Source of the DNA: Hyphomicrobium nitrativorans NL23
GTDB lineage: Bacteria; Pseudomonadota; Alphaproteobacteria; Rhizobiales; Hyphomicrobiaceae
Direction: 5' to 3'
Length of the DNA: 64,000 bases
Assembly: GCF_000503895.1 (NCBI RefSeq)
Contig: NC_022997.1
Coordinates: 2,190,501 to 2,254,500, forward strand
The translations under genes and the position numbers were made by a program. Each line of letters starts with the position of its first letter. Within the stretch, counting starts at the first letter, position 1. Positions 21,941 through 32,259 of this stretch are shown in pieces. Under the pieces are notes generated by a model. It ran no database searches. It was not told where the DNA came from and was given only the letters and a program-made list of their open reading frames with translations.

Positions 21941-23824
21941 TTGAAATTAGCCGTCGGACGATCTGCCGCTTGTGCGATGTTTCTGCTCGGCTCGGCGTCT
22001 CCGGTCGCTGCCCAGGAGAAATGGGCGCCATGGCTGGAGCTTGGCGGTTTCTACGGTTCGAGCGACACAAGCCGAGGCGAAGCGGTGCTCTGGGTGCCGT
22101 TGGCGCAGGGGGCCACCTCGCTGCTGTTCGGCGAAATGCGCGGCAAGCTGTTCGAGGACGACATGCGCGAAGGAAACTTCGCGCTCGGCTATCGGCAAAT
22201 GAGTTCCGGCGGCTGGAACCTCGGTTTCTGGGGCGGCTACGACATCCGCGAAAGCCAGTTCGGCAACACCTTCCGACAGCTCACGGGCGGCATCGAGGCC
22301 CTCTCCGACCGCTGGGATTTCCGCGCCAACGCCTATCTGCCGCTGAACGACAGCGAGAACCTGTTCCGCGCGTCGTCTTTCGTCACGACGGCCCCGGTAT
22401 TGGAATTCACCGGGTCGACCATCGGACTTGTCACAAACACAACCACCACGACGATCAGCCAGGACGAGCTTGCGCTGTGGGGCATCGATGCCGAGATCGG
22501 CGCCAAGCTGTACGCGACGCCACTCGATCTTCCGGGACCGCGCCACGAGTTGCGGGTCTATGCCGGCGCCTACCACTTCGACCATCCGGACTTGCCCGAT
22601 TCGCTTACCGGGCCGCGACTGCGCGCGGAATGGCGTGTGGACGAGATCCTCGGCGAGTGGGACGGCTCCCGCCTGACGTTTGAAGGAGAATACTCTCACG
22701 ACGACCTGCGCGACGATCGCTTCGAGATTGGCGCGAGGCTTCGCCTGCCGTTCGGAGCGGAAGGCCGCTCCGCGTACGCCTCGCGCGCGCTCACAGCTCA
22801 GGAACGCCGCATGTCGGAAGGCCTGGAGCGCGATACCGACATCGTCACCGATACCCGGACGACGAGCACGACGACGGACTCGACAGCCACGGAAGCCGTC
22901 GAAGACGCCGAGACCGGCGTTCGCTTCGACCGCGTCGCAACTGTCGACGCGACGGGAGACCTGACCACGACATCGTCAACAGCCGGCGCGAACTCGCTTA
23001 TCATTGCCAACGGCGACGCGGGCGCGCTCGTCGGTGAACACACCATAGAGGGGGCGCAAACCCTGATGGGCGCAGGCTCGACCATCGAGGTGCGCGGCAC
23101 GACGTCAGGCACGGTGATGGCATTCACCGCAGAAGGCTCCCGCCCGACCTTCCAACCGTCCGCCGGTGCGGGAGGCGATCAGGTGGTGCTCAATACGGCC
23201 AGCGACACGCATGTTACCGGGATCAATATCGCCGGCGCCACCTCGTCGGCTTACCCAATGATTTATGGAATTGTGCTGGCTGACGGCAGCGACAACGTCC
23301 TCATCGACGATGTCGATATTCGCACTCTGACCGCCTCCGGCATTTTTATCGGAGAGGATTCGTCAGATGTTACTGTGAGAAACTCTTCATTCTTTGACCT
23401 TGGCCGGATTGTGGGGAACACGTATGGCGGCATACTGATCAGAGACCGTGCCCGAGATATAACTCTCACCAATCTTGAAATGAGCGGCGTCTTCACCGGA
23501 ATATTTTTCGGCCGCAACAGCGAGGCGACGCTCTCCGACTCGACCATACATGGCGCCAATGGCTCGGGCTTGGCGCTAGTCATCCGCGGCGACGCAACGG
23601 TGTCGTTTACGGGACTAACCGTAAGCGGGGCGTTCGATCAGACGATATCTTTTTTCGGCGGCAATATCCTTGTCATCGATGCAGGGACGGGCGGGACAAC
23701 CGTCGCGGGCACGGGCAACACCATCGCACCCGGCACCACCCACACGAATGCGTTTTGTGACAGTGGAAGCTGGAACGGCTCATTCGAGTTTGATGGCACG
23801 ACCTACACCGACGCGGATTGCTGA
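21941..23824 (+). CDS. Inverse-autotransporter-type outer membrane protein with beta-helix passenger
   Basis: A 627-residue exported protein. A signal peptide (MKLAVGRSAACAMFLLGSAS PVAA) starts at TTG 21941. Residues about 24-275 form a beta-barrel-like region of alternating aromatic strands (LFGEMRGKLFEDDMREGNFA, WNLGFWGGYDIRESQFGNTF, FEGEYSHDD) that resembles the intimin/invasin inverse autotransporter barrel. A threonine-rich linker (about 295-315) leads into a right-handed beta-helix region (about 340-600: DNVLIDDVDIRTLTASGIFI, DVTVRNSSFF, DITLTNLEMSG). The last 25 residues hold two cysteines. With barrel first and passenger last, secretion would be type Ve. LysM and Ig modules are absent. 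Codons AGA and ATA appear in 23360-23510, unlike the neighbours. Confidence 0.75.
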   Translation: MKLAVGRSAACAMFLLGSASPVAAQEKWAPWLELGGFYGSSDTSRGEAVLWVPLAQGATSLLFGEMRGKLFEDDMREGNFALGYRQMSSGGWNLGFWGGYDIRESQFGNTFRQLTGGIEALSDRWDFRANAYLPLNDSENLFRASSFVTTAPVLEFTGSTIGLVTNTTTTTISQDELALWGIDAEIGAKLYATPLDLPGPRHELRVYAGAYHFDHPDLPDSLTGPRLRAEWRVDEILGEWDGSRLTFEGEYSHDDLRDDRFEIGARLRLPFGAEGRSAYASRALTAQERRMSEGLERDTDIVTDTRTTSTTTDSTATEAVEDAETGVRFDRVATVDATGDLTTTSSTAGANSLIIANGDAGALVGEHTIEGAQTLMGAGSTIEVRGTTSGTVMAFTAEGSRPTFQPSAGAGGDQVVLNTASDTHVTGINIAGATSSAYPMIYGIVLADGSDNVLIDDVDIRTLTASGIFIGEDSSDVTVRNSSFFDLGRIVGNTYGGILIRDRARDITLTNLEMSGVFTGIFFGRNSEATLSDSTIHGANGSGLALVIRGDATVSFTGLTVSGAFDQTISFFGGNILVIDAGTGGTTVAGTGNTIAPGTTHTNAFCDSGSWNGSFEFDGTTYTDADC

Positions 23825-24036
23825 GGCAGCGGGGCGAACGGGCCGCATACGGTTTGGACCCGTCACGAGTGACTCCGAGCCCGAGAATTGAACGGTTGCG
23901 TGGGCCGCCACGCGGCACCCGCCGATAAGGCTCCCAAGGCGCGGTGACCCCGCCGCCAGCGCGCGATTGAGATTGCCCGCCCGATGGGCTAAAACCCGCT
24001 CCAATTCCCAAACCCGTTCGCAGAAGAGGCGCCCAA

Positions 24037-25678
<1,642 letters not shown>

Positions 25679-25698
<20 letters not shown>

Positions 25699-27115
25699 GG
25701 TTGCGGGCGAGCGCCGCGGCTGCCGCGAGATCTTCGACGAAGGCGGCGTAGGCCTCGCGCTTCGCCGCCTCGTCGGGTACCCGGAGCAGATAGGACGGGT
25801 GCACGGTGACGAAACCGGCTCGACCGTTGAAGTCGAACGGACCGCGCGTCTTGATGATCGGCAGCGCCTTGCCGGTAAGCGCCTGCACGGCCGTTGCGCC
25901 GAGGGCGACGATAAGTTTCGGCGCGACGAGGTCGAGCTCCTTGTCGAGCCACCAGCGGTAGTGGCGGACCTCTCCCGCGGTCGGTGATTTGTGCAATCGG
26001 CGCTTCCCGCGCGGCTCGAACTTAAAGTGCTTGACCGCATTGGTGAGGTAGCAGGCGTCGCGGTCGATGCCCGCCTCCGCCATTGCGCGCGCCAAAATCT
26101 GTCCCGCCGGGCCGACGAACGGACGCCCCTGGACATCCTCCTGGTCTCCCGGCTGTTCGCCGACGAATGCCAGCGACGGCTTCAGCGGCCCCTCGCCAAG
26201 CACTGCGCGCGTGCCGCCTGTGACGAACGGCTCCGCAGCCGCAATCACGGCGTTGAGATCCGCGAGCGTCCGCACGTGGTCCTCGCGCATCCGCGCCACG
26301 GCTTTGGCCGGATCTTTCTTGCGGGAGGGGGCAGGGGCATTGCTCATGAGTGTCTCAACGCGCGAGCCGGCGGCGCGAAGCAGATCCGGGATCAAATTCG
26401 TCTCGGGCATGTTGGCCCAGTACTTTTTCGGCATCTCGCGCAGCATGGCCGAAGGGTTCGCCCGCGCCGGATTGAACGTGCTCGCGTAATAGGTGCTCCA
26501 CCCGGCTTCGACCGCGCCCGTCGCGGGCAGCGCGCTCTTCTCCCCGGGCGGCCCGACGGTCAGCGTTTCGCGGTCCCAATGCAGCGAGCCGGTCGGAGTC
26601 AGGATCGACCAGGTCATGCGGCGAAAGCGATCGACGAAAAAATCCGCGGTTTCCTCCAGGATGTCATGCTCGGGCTCGAACCACGCGACGTAGCGTTCGT
26701 CCTCGTCATCGGTCACGCGGCGGAAGCGCAGGAACGCGTGCATCTTGTGAAGATCGCGGCGCACCGATTTTTCCATGAGCGCGAGGCGCGCGACCAGGGG
26801 ATCGCTCGCAATGTCGAGCAGCGCGCCCTCGCCATGGAGAAGGCGCCAAACGCAAGCGTAGAGCAGCGCATACCGCTCCGGATCGCGATGACAAACGACG
26901 AGGCGGATGAGATCTGCGGCTGCGCGCGGCAGCGAGATCGGCGGCGCGTCGGCGCCAGCTTCGCCCCGATTGCCGTCGAACAGCGATGGCGTGCCATCCG
27001 TTTGCCAGACGACCGCGTCGGGCGGCCTCGCCTCCGCGATGAGACGGCGCACGGCCCGGCGGAATCCGTCCAAATCGGCGCCCTCTCCGAGCGTGACAGG
27101 CGTAACTCCCATCAC
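25679..27115 (-). CDS. DUF4130-UdgX fusion: uracil-DNA glycosylase-type DNA repair protein
   Basis: A 478-residue two-domain protein. Residues 1 to about 255 are DUF4130 (LIRLVVCHRDPERYALLYAC, KMHAFLRFRRV, ETADFFVDRFRRMTWSILTP, MPKKYWANMPE), a domain tied to the radical SAM partner. Residues about 290-470 are a family 4/UdgX-like uracil-DNA glycosylase: FVGEQPGDQEDVQGRPFVGP, YLTNAVKHFKFEPRGKRRLH then KSP, and VTVHPSYLLR. The KRRLHKSP loop carries the histidine that in UdgX attacks the deoxyribose and leaves a covalent DNA adduct. The ATG overlaps the stop of the radical SAM gene by 4 nt, so the two are translationally coupled. The 3' end overlaps ettA by 20 nt. Confidence 0.93.
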
Positions 27116-28314
27116 AAGAGGCTTAGTTGCTTTGGCGGCGCAACGCGTGCACGGAGATCCGCGCGGTCGGTCAACGCACCGGGACGATGGTCGAGCGTGA
27201 TCAGAAACGGTGCTGCCCGGCGAAACGAAACCGTCAAGCGCGCGACATCGGCCGCGCGAAGCGTCGTATGCCGCCGCGCGGCGACGATCTTGTCCACCGC
27301 CCGCGCGCCGAGCCCGGGCACGCGCAGCAGCATCTCCTTGGGTGCGGTATTCACATCGATTGGAAACGCGCCGCGGTTCTTCAGCGCCCAGGCGAGCTTG
27401 GGATCGATATCGAGATCGAGCATGTTGTCCGCACTCGTGGACGCGATCTCATCGACGGAAAATGCGTAGTGCCGGAGCAGCCAGTCCGCTTGATAGAGCC
27501 GATGCTCGCGCGCGAGCGGCGGCGGCTTCGGCGGCAGGAGCCCGCTTGCATGATCGATGGGGCTGAACGCAGAGTAGTAGACACGGTTTAGCTTGAAGCG
27601 CCGGTACAGGCCGTCGCTCGCCGTCAGAATGTCGGTGTCCGTTGCCGCATCTGCGCCGACGATGACCTGCGTGCTCTGGCCTGCCGGGGAGAAGCGCCGC
27701 CGTTCCGCGCGCGCTTCGGTGATGCGCGCGTGCATGTGCCCCATCGCCTCGCGGATCGTCGTGTCGCTCTTTTCCGGCGCGAGGCGGGAGAGGCCCGCCG
27801 CGGTCGGAAGTTCGAGATTGATGGACAGCCGGTCCGCCCACAGCCCCGCCTGCTCGATCAGCCAGGGGCTCGCTTCGGGGATGGTCTTGAGGTGGATGTA
27901 GCCGGCGAAGCCATGCTCGCGCCGCAGCGTCTTCGCCACGCGCATGAGCTGTTCCATCGTGTGGTCCGCCGAGCGGACGATGCCGGAGGAGAGGAACAGG
28001 CCTTCGATCATGTTGCGCTTGTAGAACCCGAGCGTGAGCGCCACGACCTCGTCCACCGTGAAGCGGGCGCGGGGCACGTTCGATGAGCGCCGGTTGATGC
28101 AATAGGCGCAGTCGAACAGGCAGTAGTTCGTGAGCAGGATCTTGAGCAGCGAGACGCAACGCCCGTCCGGCGTATAGGCGTGGCAGATCCCGGCGCCGGT
28201 GGTCGAGCCGAGCCCGTCCGCCGCGGCCTTGCGCTTCGGCGCCCCGGAGGAGGCGCAGGAAGCGTCGTACTTTGCGGCGTCGGCGAGAACGGCAAGCTTA
28301 TCGAGAATCTCCAT
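27112..28314 (-). CDS. Putative DNA modification/repair radical SAM protein (SplB-like)
   Basis: A 400-residue radical SAM enzyme. The [4Fe-4S] cluster motif CLFDCAYC (CxxxCxxC) sits near residue 65 after LLKILLTNY; SAM-domain strands follow (IEGLFLSSGIVRSADHTMEQ, GYIHLKTIPEAS, LSINLELPT). The C-terminus has a helix-hairpin-helix DNA-binding motif, DVNTAPKEMLLRVPGLGARA. The family always travels with DUF4130 and is predicted to act on DNA lesions; its reaction is unknown. I chose the second ATG, at 28314, because GGAGGT ends 4 nt before it; the ATG at 28326 lacks this. A LexA-like box overlaps the promoter, so SOS induction is expected. Confidence 0.93.
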   Translation of the reverse strand: MEILDKLAVLADAAKYDASCASSGAPKRKAAADGLGSTTGAGICHAYTPDGRCVSLLKILLTNYCLFDCAYCINRRSSNVPRARFTVDEVVALTLGFYKRNMIEGLFLSSGIVRSADHTMEQLMRVAKTLRREHGFAGYIHLKTIPEASPWLIEQAGLWADRLSINLELPTAAGLSRLAPEKSDTTIREAMGHMHARITEARAERRRFSPAGQSTQVIVGADAATDTDILTASDGLYRRFKLNRVYYSAFSPIDHASGLLPPKPPPLAREHRLYQADWLLRHYAFSVDEIASTSADNMLDLDIDPKLAWALKNRGAFPIDVNTAPKEMLLRVPGLGARAVDKIVAARRHTTLRAADVARLTVSFRRAAPFLITLDHRPGALTDRADLRARVAPPKQLSLL

Positions 28315-28329
28315 GGATACCTCCATGAT

Positions 28330-28361
28330 GTTCGCTATATGTTCTTACGTAAAAACGTCAA
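28330..28361 (-). promoter_or_regulatory. Sigma-70 promoter overlapped by a LexA (SOS) box
   Basis: GTTC at 28330-28333, seven bases, then GTTC at 28341-28344 (GAAC-N7-GAAC on the gene strand) is the alphaproteobacterial LexA operator pattern. On the leftward strand a -35 TTGACG (28361-28356) and a -10 TATAGC (28339-28334) are 16 nt apart, and the operator covers the -10. The radical SAM start is 16 nt past the operator. A repressor here would block this promoter. The upstream EamA gene ends at 28372, so the operon has its own promoter. Confidence 0.85.
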
Positions 28362-28371
28362 GGGCAGAGCG

Positions 28372-29280
28372 TCAGAGCGGGCGTGCACGGAGCCAGGCGG
28401 CGACCCGCGGCCAGAGCAGGTTGAGCGCCAGCCCCAGCATCACGAGCGCCGCCGCGATGAGCTTCCACGCCTGCAGCGGCTCGCCGAGCCAGATGGCAGA
28501 CGCGCCCATGCCGAACACCGGCACCATCAGCGCCATCGGCGCGACGTTGGCGACGGGATGGCGCGCCAGCAGCCAGCTCCACGCCGCATATCCGAACAAT
28601 GTGTTGCCGACCGCCTGCCACGCAACGGCGGCCCACGTGACGGCATCCGCGCCGGCGAGGCCGTTGCGGATCGCGGGCCATCCTTCAAACGCGAAGGAGA
28701 GGGCGAACAGCGGCGGCACCGCGAACAGGCTCGCCCACACGACGTAGGCCAGCATGTCGGCAGAGGGTGTCGCGCGAACGACGATGTTGCTCGCAGCCCA
28801 AGAGGCCGCAGCCGCAAGAACGAGCGCGAGGCCGAGCGGCGTCGTTGTGCGGTCCGTGTGCATGAGGATCACACCGACGCCCACGAGCGTGACGAGAAGC
28901 GCGAGCACCTGCCGCCGATGCAATCGCTCGCCGTTGAAGACCGCTGCCATGGCGATGGTGAAAAACACCTGCGTCTGCACCACGAGCGAGGCGAGCCCCG
29001 GCGTGATGTGCCCGTTCATGGCGATGTAGAGGAGGCCGAATTGCCCGGCGCCGACGAGAACGCCGTAGGCCGCCAAGTTCCGCCACGGCACACCTTTAGG
29101 CCACTTCAGCAGCAGGGCGGCCGGGAGCAGCGCGCCGAGAAACCTGAGTGCAGCGAAGAGCAGCGGCGGCAGGTGGTCGAGCCCGATGTGGATGACGACG
29201 AAGTTCGTCCCCCACACCGCCGTGACTGCGAGCGCCAGGAAGGCGTGGGAGAGCGGCAAAGCGGAGGAGGAAGGGCTCAA
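28372..29280 (-). CDS. EamA family DMT-type transporter
   Basis: A 302-residue inner-membrane protein with ten hydrophobic helices in two EamA repeats (first: ALAVTAVWGTNFVVIHIGLD ... second: LALVLAAAASWAASNIVVRA, MALMVPVFGMGASAIWLGEP). Such proteins export amino acids or related metabolites; the substrate is not readable. The start appears to be TTG at 29280 (MSPSSSALPL). It lies upstream of the radical SAM operon in the same direction but that operon has its own promoter. Confidence 0.92.
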   Translation of the reverse strand: MSPSSSALPLSHAFLALAVTAVWGTNFVVIHIGLDHLPPLLFAALRFLGALLPAALLLKWPKGVPWRNLAAYGVLVGAGQFGLLYIAMNGHITPGLASLVVQTQVFFTIAMAAVFNGERLHRRQVLALLVTLVGVGVILMHTDRTTTPLGLALVLAAAASWAASNIVVRATPSADMLAYVVWASLFAVPPLFALSFAFEGWPAIRNGLAGADAVTWAAVAWQAVGNTLFGYAAWSWLLARHPVANVAPMALMVPVFGMGASAIWLGEPLQAWKLIAAALVMLGLALNLLWPRVAAWLRARPL

Positions 29281-29354
29281 GGCCGTGACGCTTTTCTAGA
29301 AAGGCAACGCGAAACGCGCCCGGATTAATAACGCTCGACGGTCAGGCCGCCTTG

Positions 29355-29765
29355 TCAGCCAGCGGCGTCGGCCGGTCTCGGAGGCCGGCTCCCGCCGAAC
29401 CCGTGCATCCGAAATGCCCACTGAAGCGCGACGATGAACCCCTTCACCGGCTGCAGCAAGGCAAGAGAGAGGATCACGGTCAACGGCAGCCACAATGCGA
29501 GGTGCAGCGACGTCGGCCATCCGCCGAGGCGGAACTCGACCCAGAACACGAGCGCGATGACGATGTGTCCGACGATGGACATCACGATATAGGCCGGCAT
29601 GTCGTCGGCGCGATGGTGATGGAGCGCTTCGCCGCAGGCCGGGCACGTCTCCGTGACCTTCAGAAAGCGGCGGAAGAGTTTCCCTTCGCCGCAGCTCGGA
29701 CAGGTGCAGCGCACGCCGTTAAAGAGCGCTTTGGAGACGGTGGGCTCGTCCTCGACATTGGTCAT
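29355..29765 (-). CDS. DUF983 membrane protein
   Basis: A 136-residue protein with an N-terminal pair of CxxC knuckles (CTCPSCGEGKLF and ETCPACGE, a zinc-ribbon-like arrangement) followed by two hydrophobic helices (IVMSIVGHIVIALVFWVEF and LALWLPLTVILSLALLQPVK). This is the DUF983 pattern; family members lie near cytochrome oxidase or cell-division genes elsewhere but the function is unknown. The ATG at 29765 is divergent from the MocR-type gene, 93 nt away. Confidence 0.9.
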   Translation of the reverse strand: MTNVEDEPTVSKALFNGVRCTCPSCGEGKLFRRFLKVTETCPACGEALHHHRADDMPAYIVMSIVGHIVIALVFWVEFRLGGWPTSLHLALWLPLTVILSLALLQPVKGFIVALQWAFRMHGFGGSRPPRPADAAG

Positions 29766-29820
29766 TGCGATGCTCCTGCGATGGGCTTTTTGCACGCCGG
29801 CACGGAAAGGCATAAAACGC

Positions 29821-29878
29821 ATTGTATGGATGATCAATGCGCTATATGACCCATTTGTATGGATTGGACGCATACAAT
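29821..29878. promoter_or_regulatory. Direct and inverted repeats at the MocR gene start (candidate operator)
   Basis: TTGTATGGA occurs at 29822-29830 and again at 29855-29863, 33 bp apart (about three helical turns), and ATTGTATG (29821-29828) recurs inverted as CATACAAT (29871-29878). MocR-type regulators commonly bind direct repeats near their own promoter, and this region lies between the divergent DUF983 and MocR genes. The second repeat includes the regulator's ATG, consistent with autoregulation. Confidence 0.5.
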
Positions 29879-31243
29879 TTCCGGCCGACAGGGGCCGATG
29901 TTTCAGCGCATCGTCAACGCACTGGCGGAAGCCATCGAGGACGGGCGTCTGCGGGCAGGGCAGACGTTGCCGACGCACCGCGCGCTCGCAAGTGCGCTGG
30001 GTATCGATCTTACGACCGTGACGCGCGCCTATGCCGAAGCGCGGCGCCAAGGCCTGACGGACGCAACCGTCGGGCGGGGACGTTCGTCAAGGGACAGCCG
30101 GCAGGCGGCCTCAGGGCGAGCGCCATGCCGGGCATCGATCTCTCGATGAACCTGCCGCCGCAGCCGGCGGATGCCGATCTCGACGGACGCCTGGCGCGGG
30201 CGCTTGCGGAGGTGCGCGCCGAGAGCGGCCTTGCGCCCTATCTCACGTATCAGCAGCCGGGCGGCACCGGTGCGGAGCGGAAGGCCGCAGCCGAATGGCT
30301 CGGCGGCATGGTGGCGGATCTCGCAGGGGGACTGACAGCGGATCGTCTGATCCTCGCGCCGGGCACGCAGCCCGCTCTGTTCGCGCTCCTTCTCGCGCAT
30401 GCCGCGCCGGGAGACGCGATCCTCACGGAAAAGCTGACCTATCCGGGGTTCAAGGCGGCGGCGGCGGCGCTGGGCGTGGCGCTGATTGGCGTCGAGATGG
30501 ACGGGGAGGGGATGATCCCGGGGGCGCTCGACCGCGCGGCCCGCGGCGGGACCGCAAAGATCGTCTATCTGACGCCGACGATGCAAAATCCCACGACGGC
30601 AACGATGAGTGCCGACCGGCGCAAACGCATCGCAGCCGTCGTGCGCAAGCGTGGCCTCGTGCTGATCGAGGACGATCCCTACACTTTCCTCGCGCCTGGC
30701 CTTCCGCCGATTTCATCTTTCGTACCGGAGCGAAGCTATTTCGCGGCAAGCCTGTCGAAGGCGATTGCACCGGGCCTGCGCACGTCGATCGTCGTGGCGC
30801 CAGATGCGGCGGCCGCTGCGCGCTGCGCGGCGCTTCTGCGCGCGGTGGTGCAAATGTCGTCGCCCTTGATGGCCGCAATCGCAACCCAATGGATGCGCGA
30901 CGGCACGGCCGCCGATCTCATCAAGGCGACGCGCAAGGAAACGGCGGCCCGTCAGACGCTCGCGCGCGACGCGCTTCAAGGACAAGACGCGATTGCGCAT
31001 CCGGCCGGATTGCATGTCTGGCTCGGCTTGCCGAACCGCTGGCCCGCGCCGCGCTTCGTCGCGCATTTGGGCGGGCGCGGCCTTGCCGTCGTCACTGCGG
31101 ATGCCTTCGCGACCGATGCCGCGCCACCCAACGCCATTCGCCTCGCGCTGGGCGCGGCGCGCAATCAGGCGCAGTTGGCGCGCGCGCTCGCGATCCTGGC
31201 CGAAGCGCTCGGCGAAGGTGCGACCGGCGACGTTATCGTTTGA
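29859..31243 (+). pseudogene. MocR/PdxR-type regulator (GntR HTH + aminotransferase-like) broken by a frameshift
   Basis: The winged-helix GntR domain is in one frame (MDWTHTISGRQGPMFQRIVN, THRALASALGIDLTTVTRAY) and the class I aminotransferase-like domain is in another (GTFVKGQPAG, APYLTYQQPGGTGAERKAAA, EDDPYTFL, YFAASLSKAIAPGLR with the PLP lysine). The two frames meet at the G4 run 30076-30079; adding one base there restores ...ATVGRGTFVKGQ and a 461-residue protein of normal family length. The aminotransferase part is otherwise undamaged, so this is a recent mutation or a sequencing error. Overlaps the convergent EamA gene by 11 nt. Confidence 0.85.
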
Positions 31244-32159
31244 GTTCGGCACGCGTGCGGGCTGCCGCAGCTATCACCGCTCCCACCGTGTAGATCGCAA
31301 GGCCAAGCGCGGTCGCCGCCGAAAAACCGACGCGGCCTTCCAGAGTTTGCAAAAACAGTGCGGCCACTGGGATCAGCGCGGTCGCCGCGCCGAGCGTCAA
31401 CGATGACCTGAGCGAGACCGCCTTCTGAACCGCATAAATCGGAAACGCGAGGACCGCGAGACCGAGCGCAACGGCAGCAGCGAAATCTGCTGCAGGAACG
31501 GCGCCCTTGTCGTCGAACCCCAGCAGATAGCCGCACGTTGCGAAGAGGAGATAGAGTGGAAAGCGCAACGCGAACACAGCCGCCGGACTAAGCCCGCGGT
31601 CGCTCAGTCGATAGCTTGCAAGAACCATCCCGGCCATCGCGACACCGGAAAAAAGCGAAAGCAGCACGCCGCACACGGCGACGAAAAATCCTCCTCGCAC
31701 AAATCCTGAGAGCCCCCCGATTGTGGATGCTGCGAGTGCGACGAGGCCAATCGCCAAAATGAAGAGCCCGCAGCGTTCCCACGCCGACAGAGGCAAACGT
31801 GGGCCGTCGCCGTCCGCTCTACGGGCAACGACGATCGAGAGCGGAATGATCCCGGAGAACAGCGTGAACGCCACCGCGGGCTCGATGAGCTGAACGGCGC
31901 CGAGATAGAAAAGCCATCCAACGGCCGACGAGACGTTGAGTGCCGCTAAGAGCGCCGGGTTGACACAAGCGATCTGCAACTCGTGGCGCGCGCGAACCAC
32001 AACGATGACGAGGCAGAGAAGCGCCGACGTCCCGAAGACGTAAATTCCGACCAGCAGAGAGTCCATCCGCTGGAGGACTGTACCAAACACCACCGCCTGG
32101 GCCGCGTCGAGCACCACGAACACAGCGCACCAGATGAGGCCGAGACTGCGGTTGGACAT
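31233..32159 (-). CDS. EamA/DMT-type transporter
   Basis: A 308-residue membrane protein with ten predicted helices (for example LGLIWCAVFVVLDAAQAVVF, AVGWLFYLGAVQLIEPAVAF TLFSGIIPLSI, LGLAVLAFPIYAVQKAVSL). It is a drug/metabolite transporter of the EamA clan but more divergent than the copy at 28372-29280; the two are not close paralogues. It faces the MocR-type regulator, which in other genomes often controls a transporter, so a link is possible but unproven. Confidence 0.8.
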   Translation of the reverse strand: MSNRSLGLIWCAVFVVLDAAQAVVFGTVLQRMDSLLVGIYVFGTSALLCLVIVVVRARHELQIACVNPALLAALNVSSAVGWLFYLGAVQLIEPAVAFTLFSGIIPLSIVVARRADGDGPRLPLSAWERCGLFILAIGLVALAASTIGGLSGFVRGGFFVAVCGVLLSLFSGVAMAGMVLASYRLSDRGLSPAAVFALRFPLYLLFATCGYLLGFDDKGAVPAADFAAAVALGLAVLAFPIYAVQKAVSLRSSLTLGAATALIPVAALFLQTLEGRVGFSAATALGLAIYTVGAVIAAAARTRAELKR

Positions 32160-32259
32160 GGCGAGATCGCCTGGAATGAAAAAGCCGACGGCATGGCTAA
32201 CCGACCATCGCCGCCGACGTATTTACGGCCTTCCGAGACGACCGGATTGCGAAGACCGA

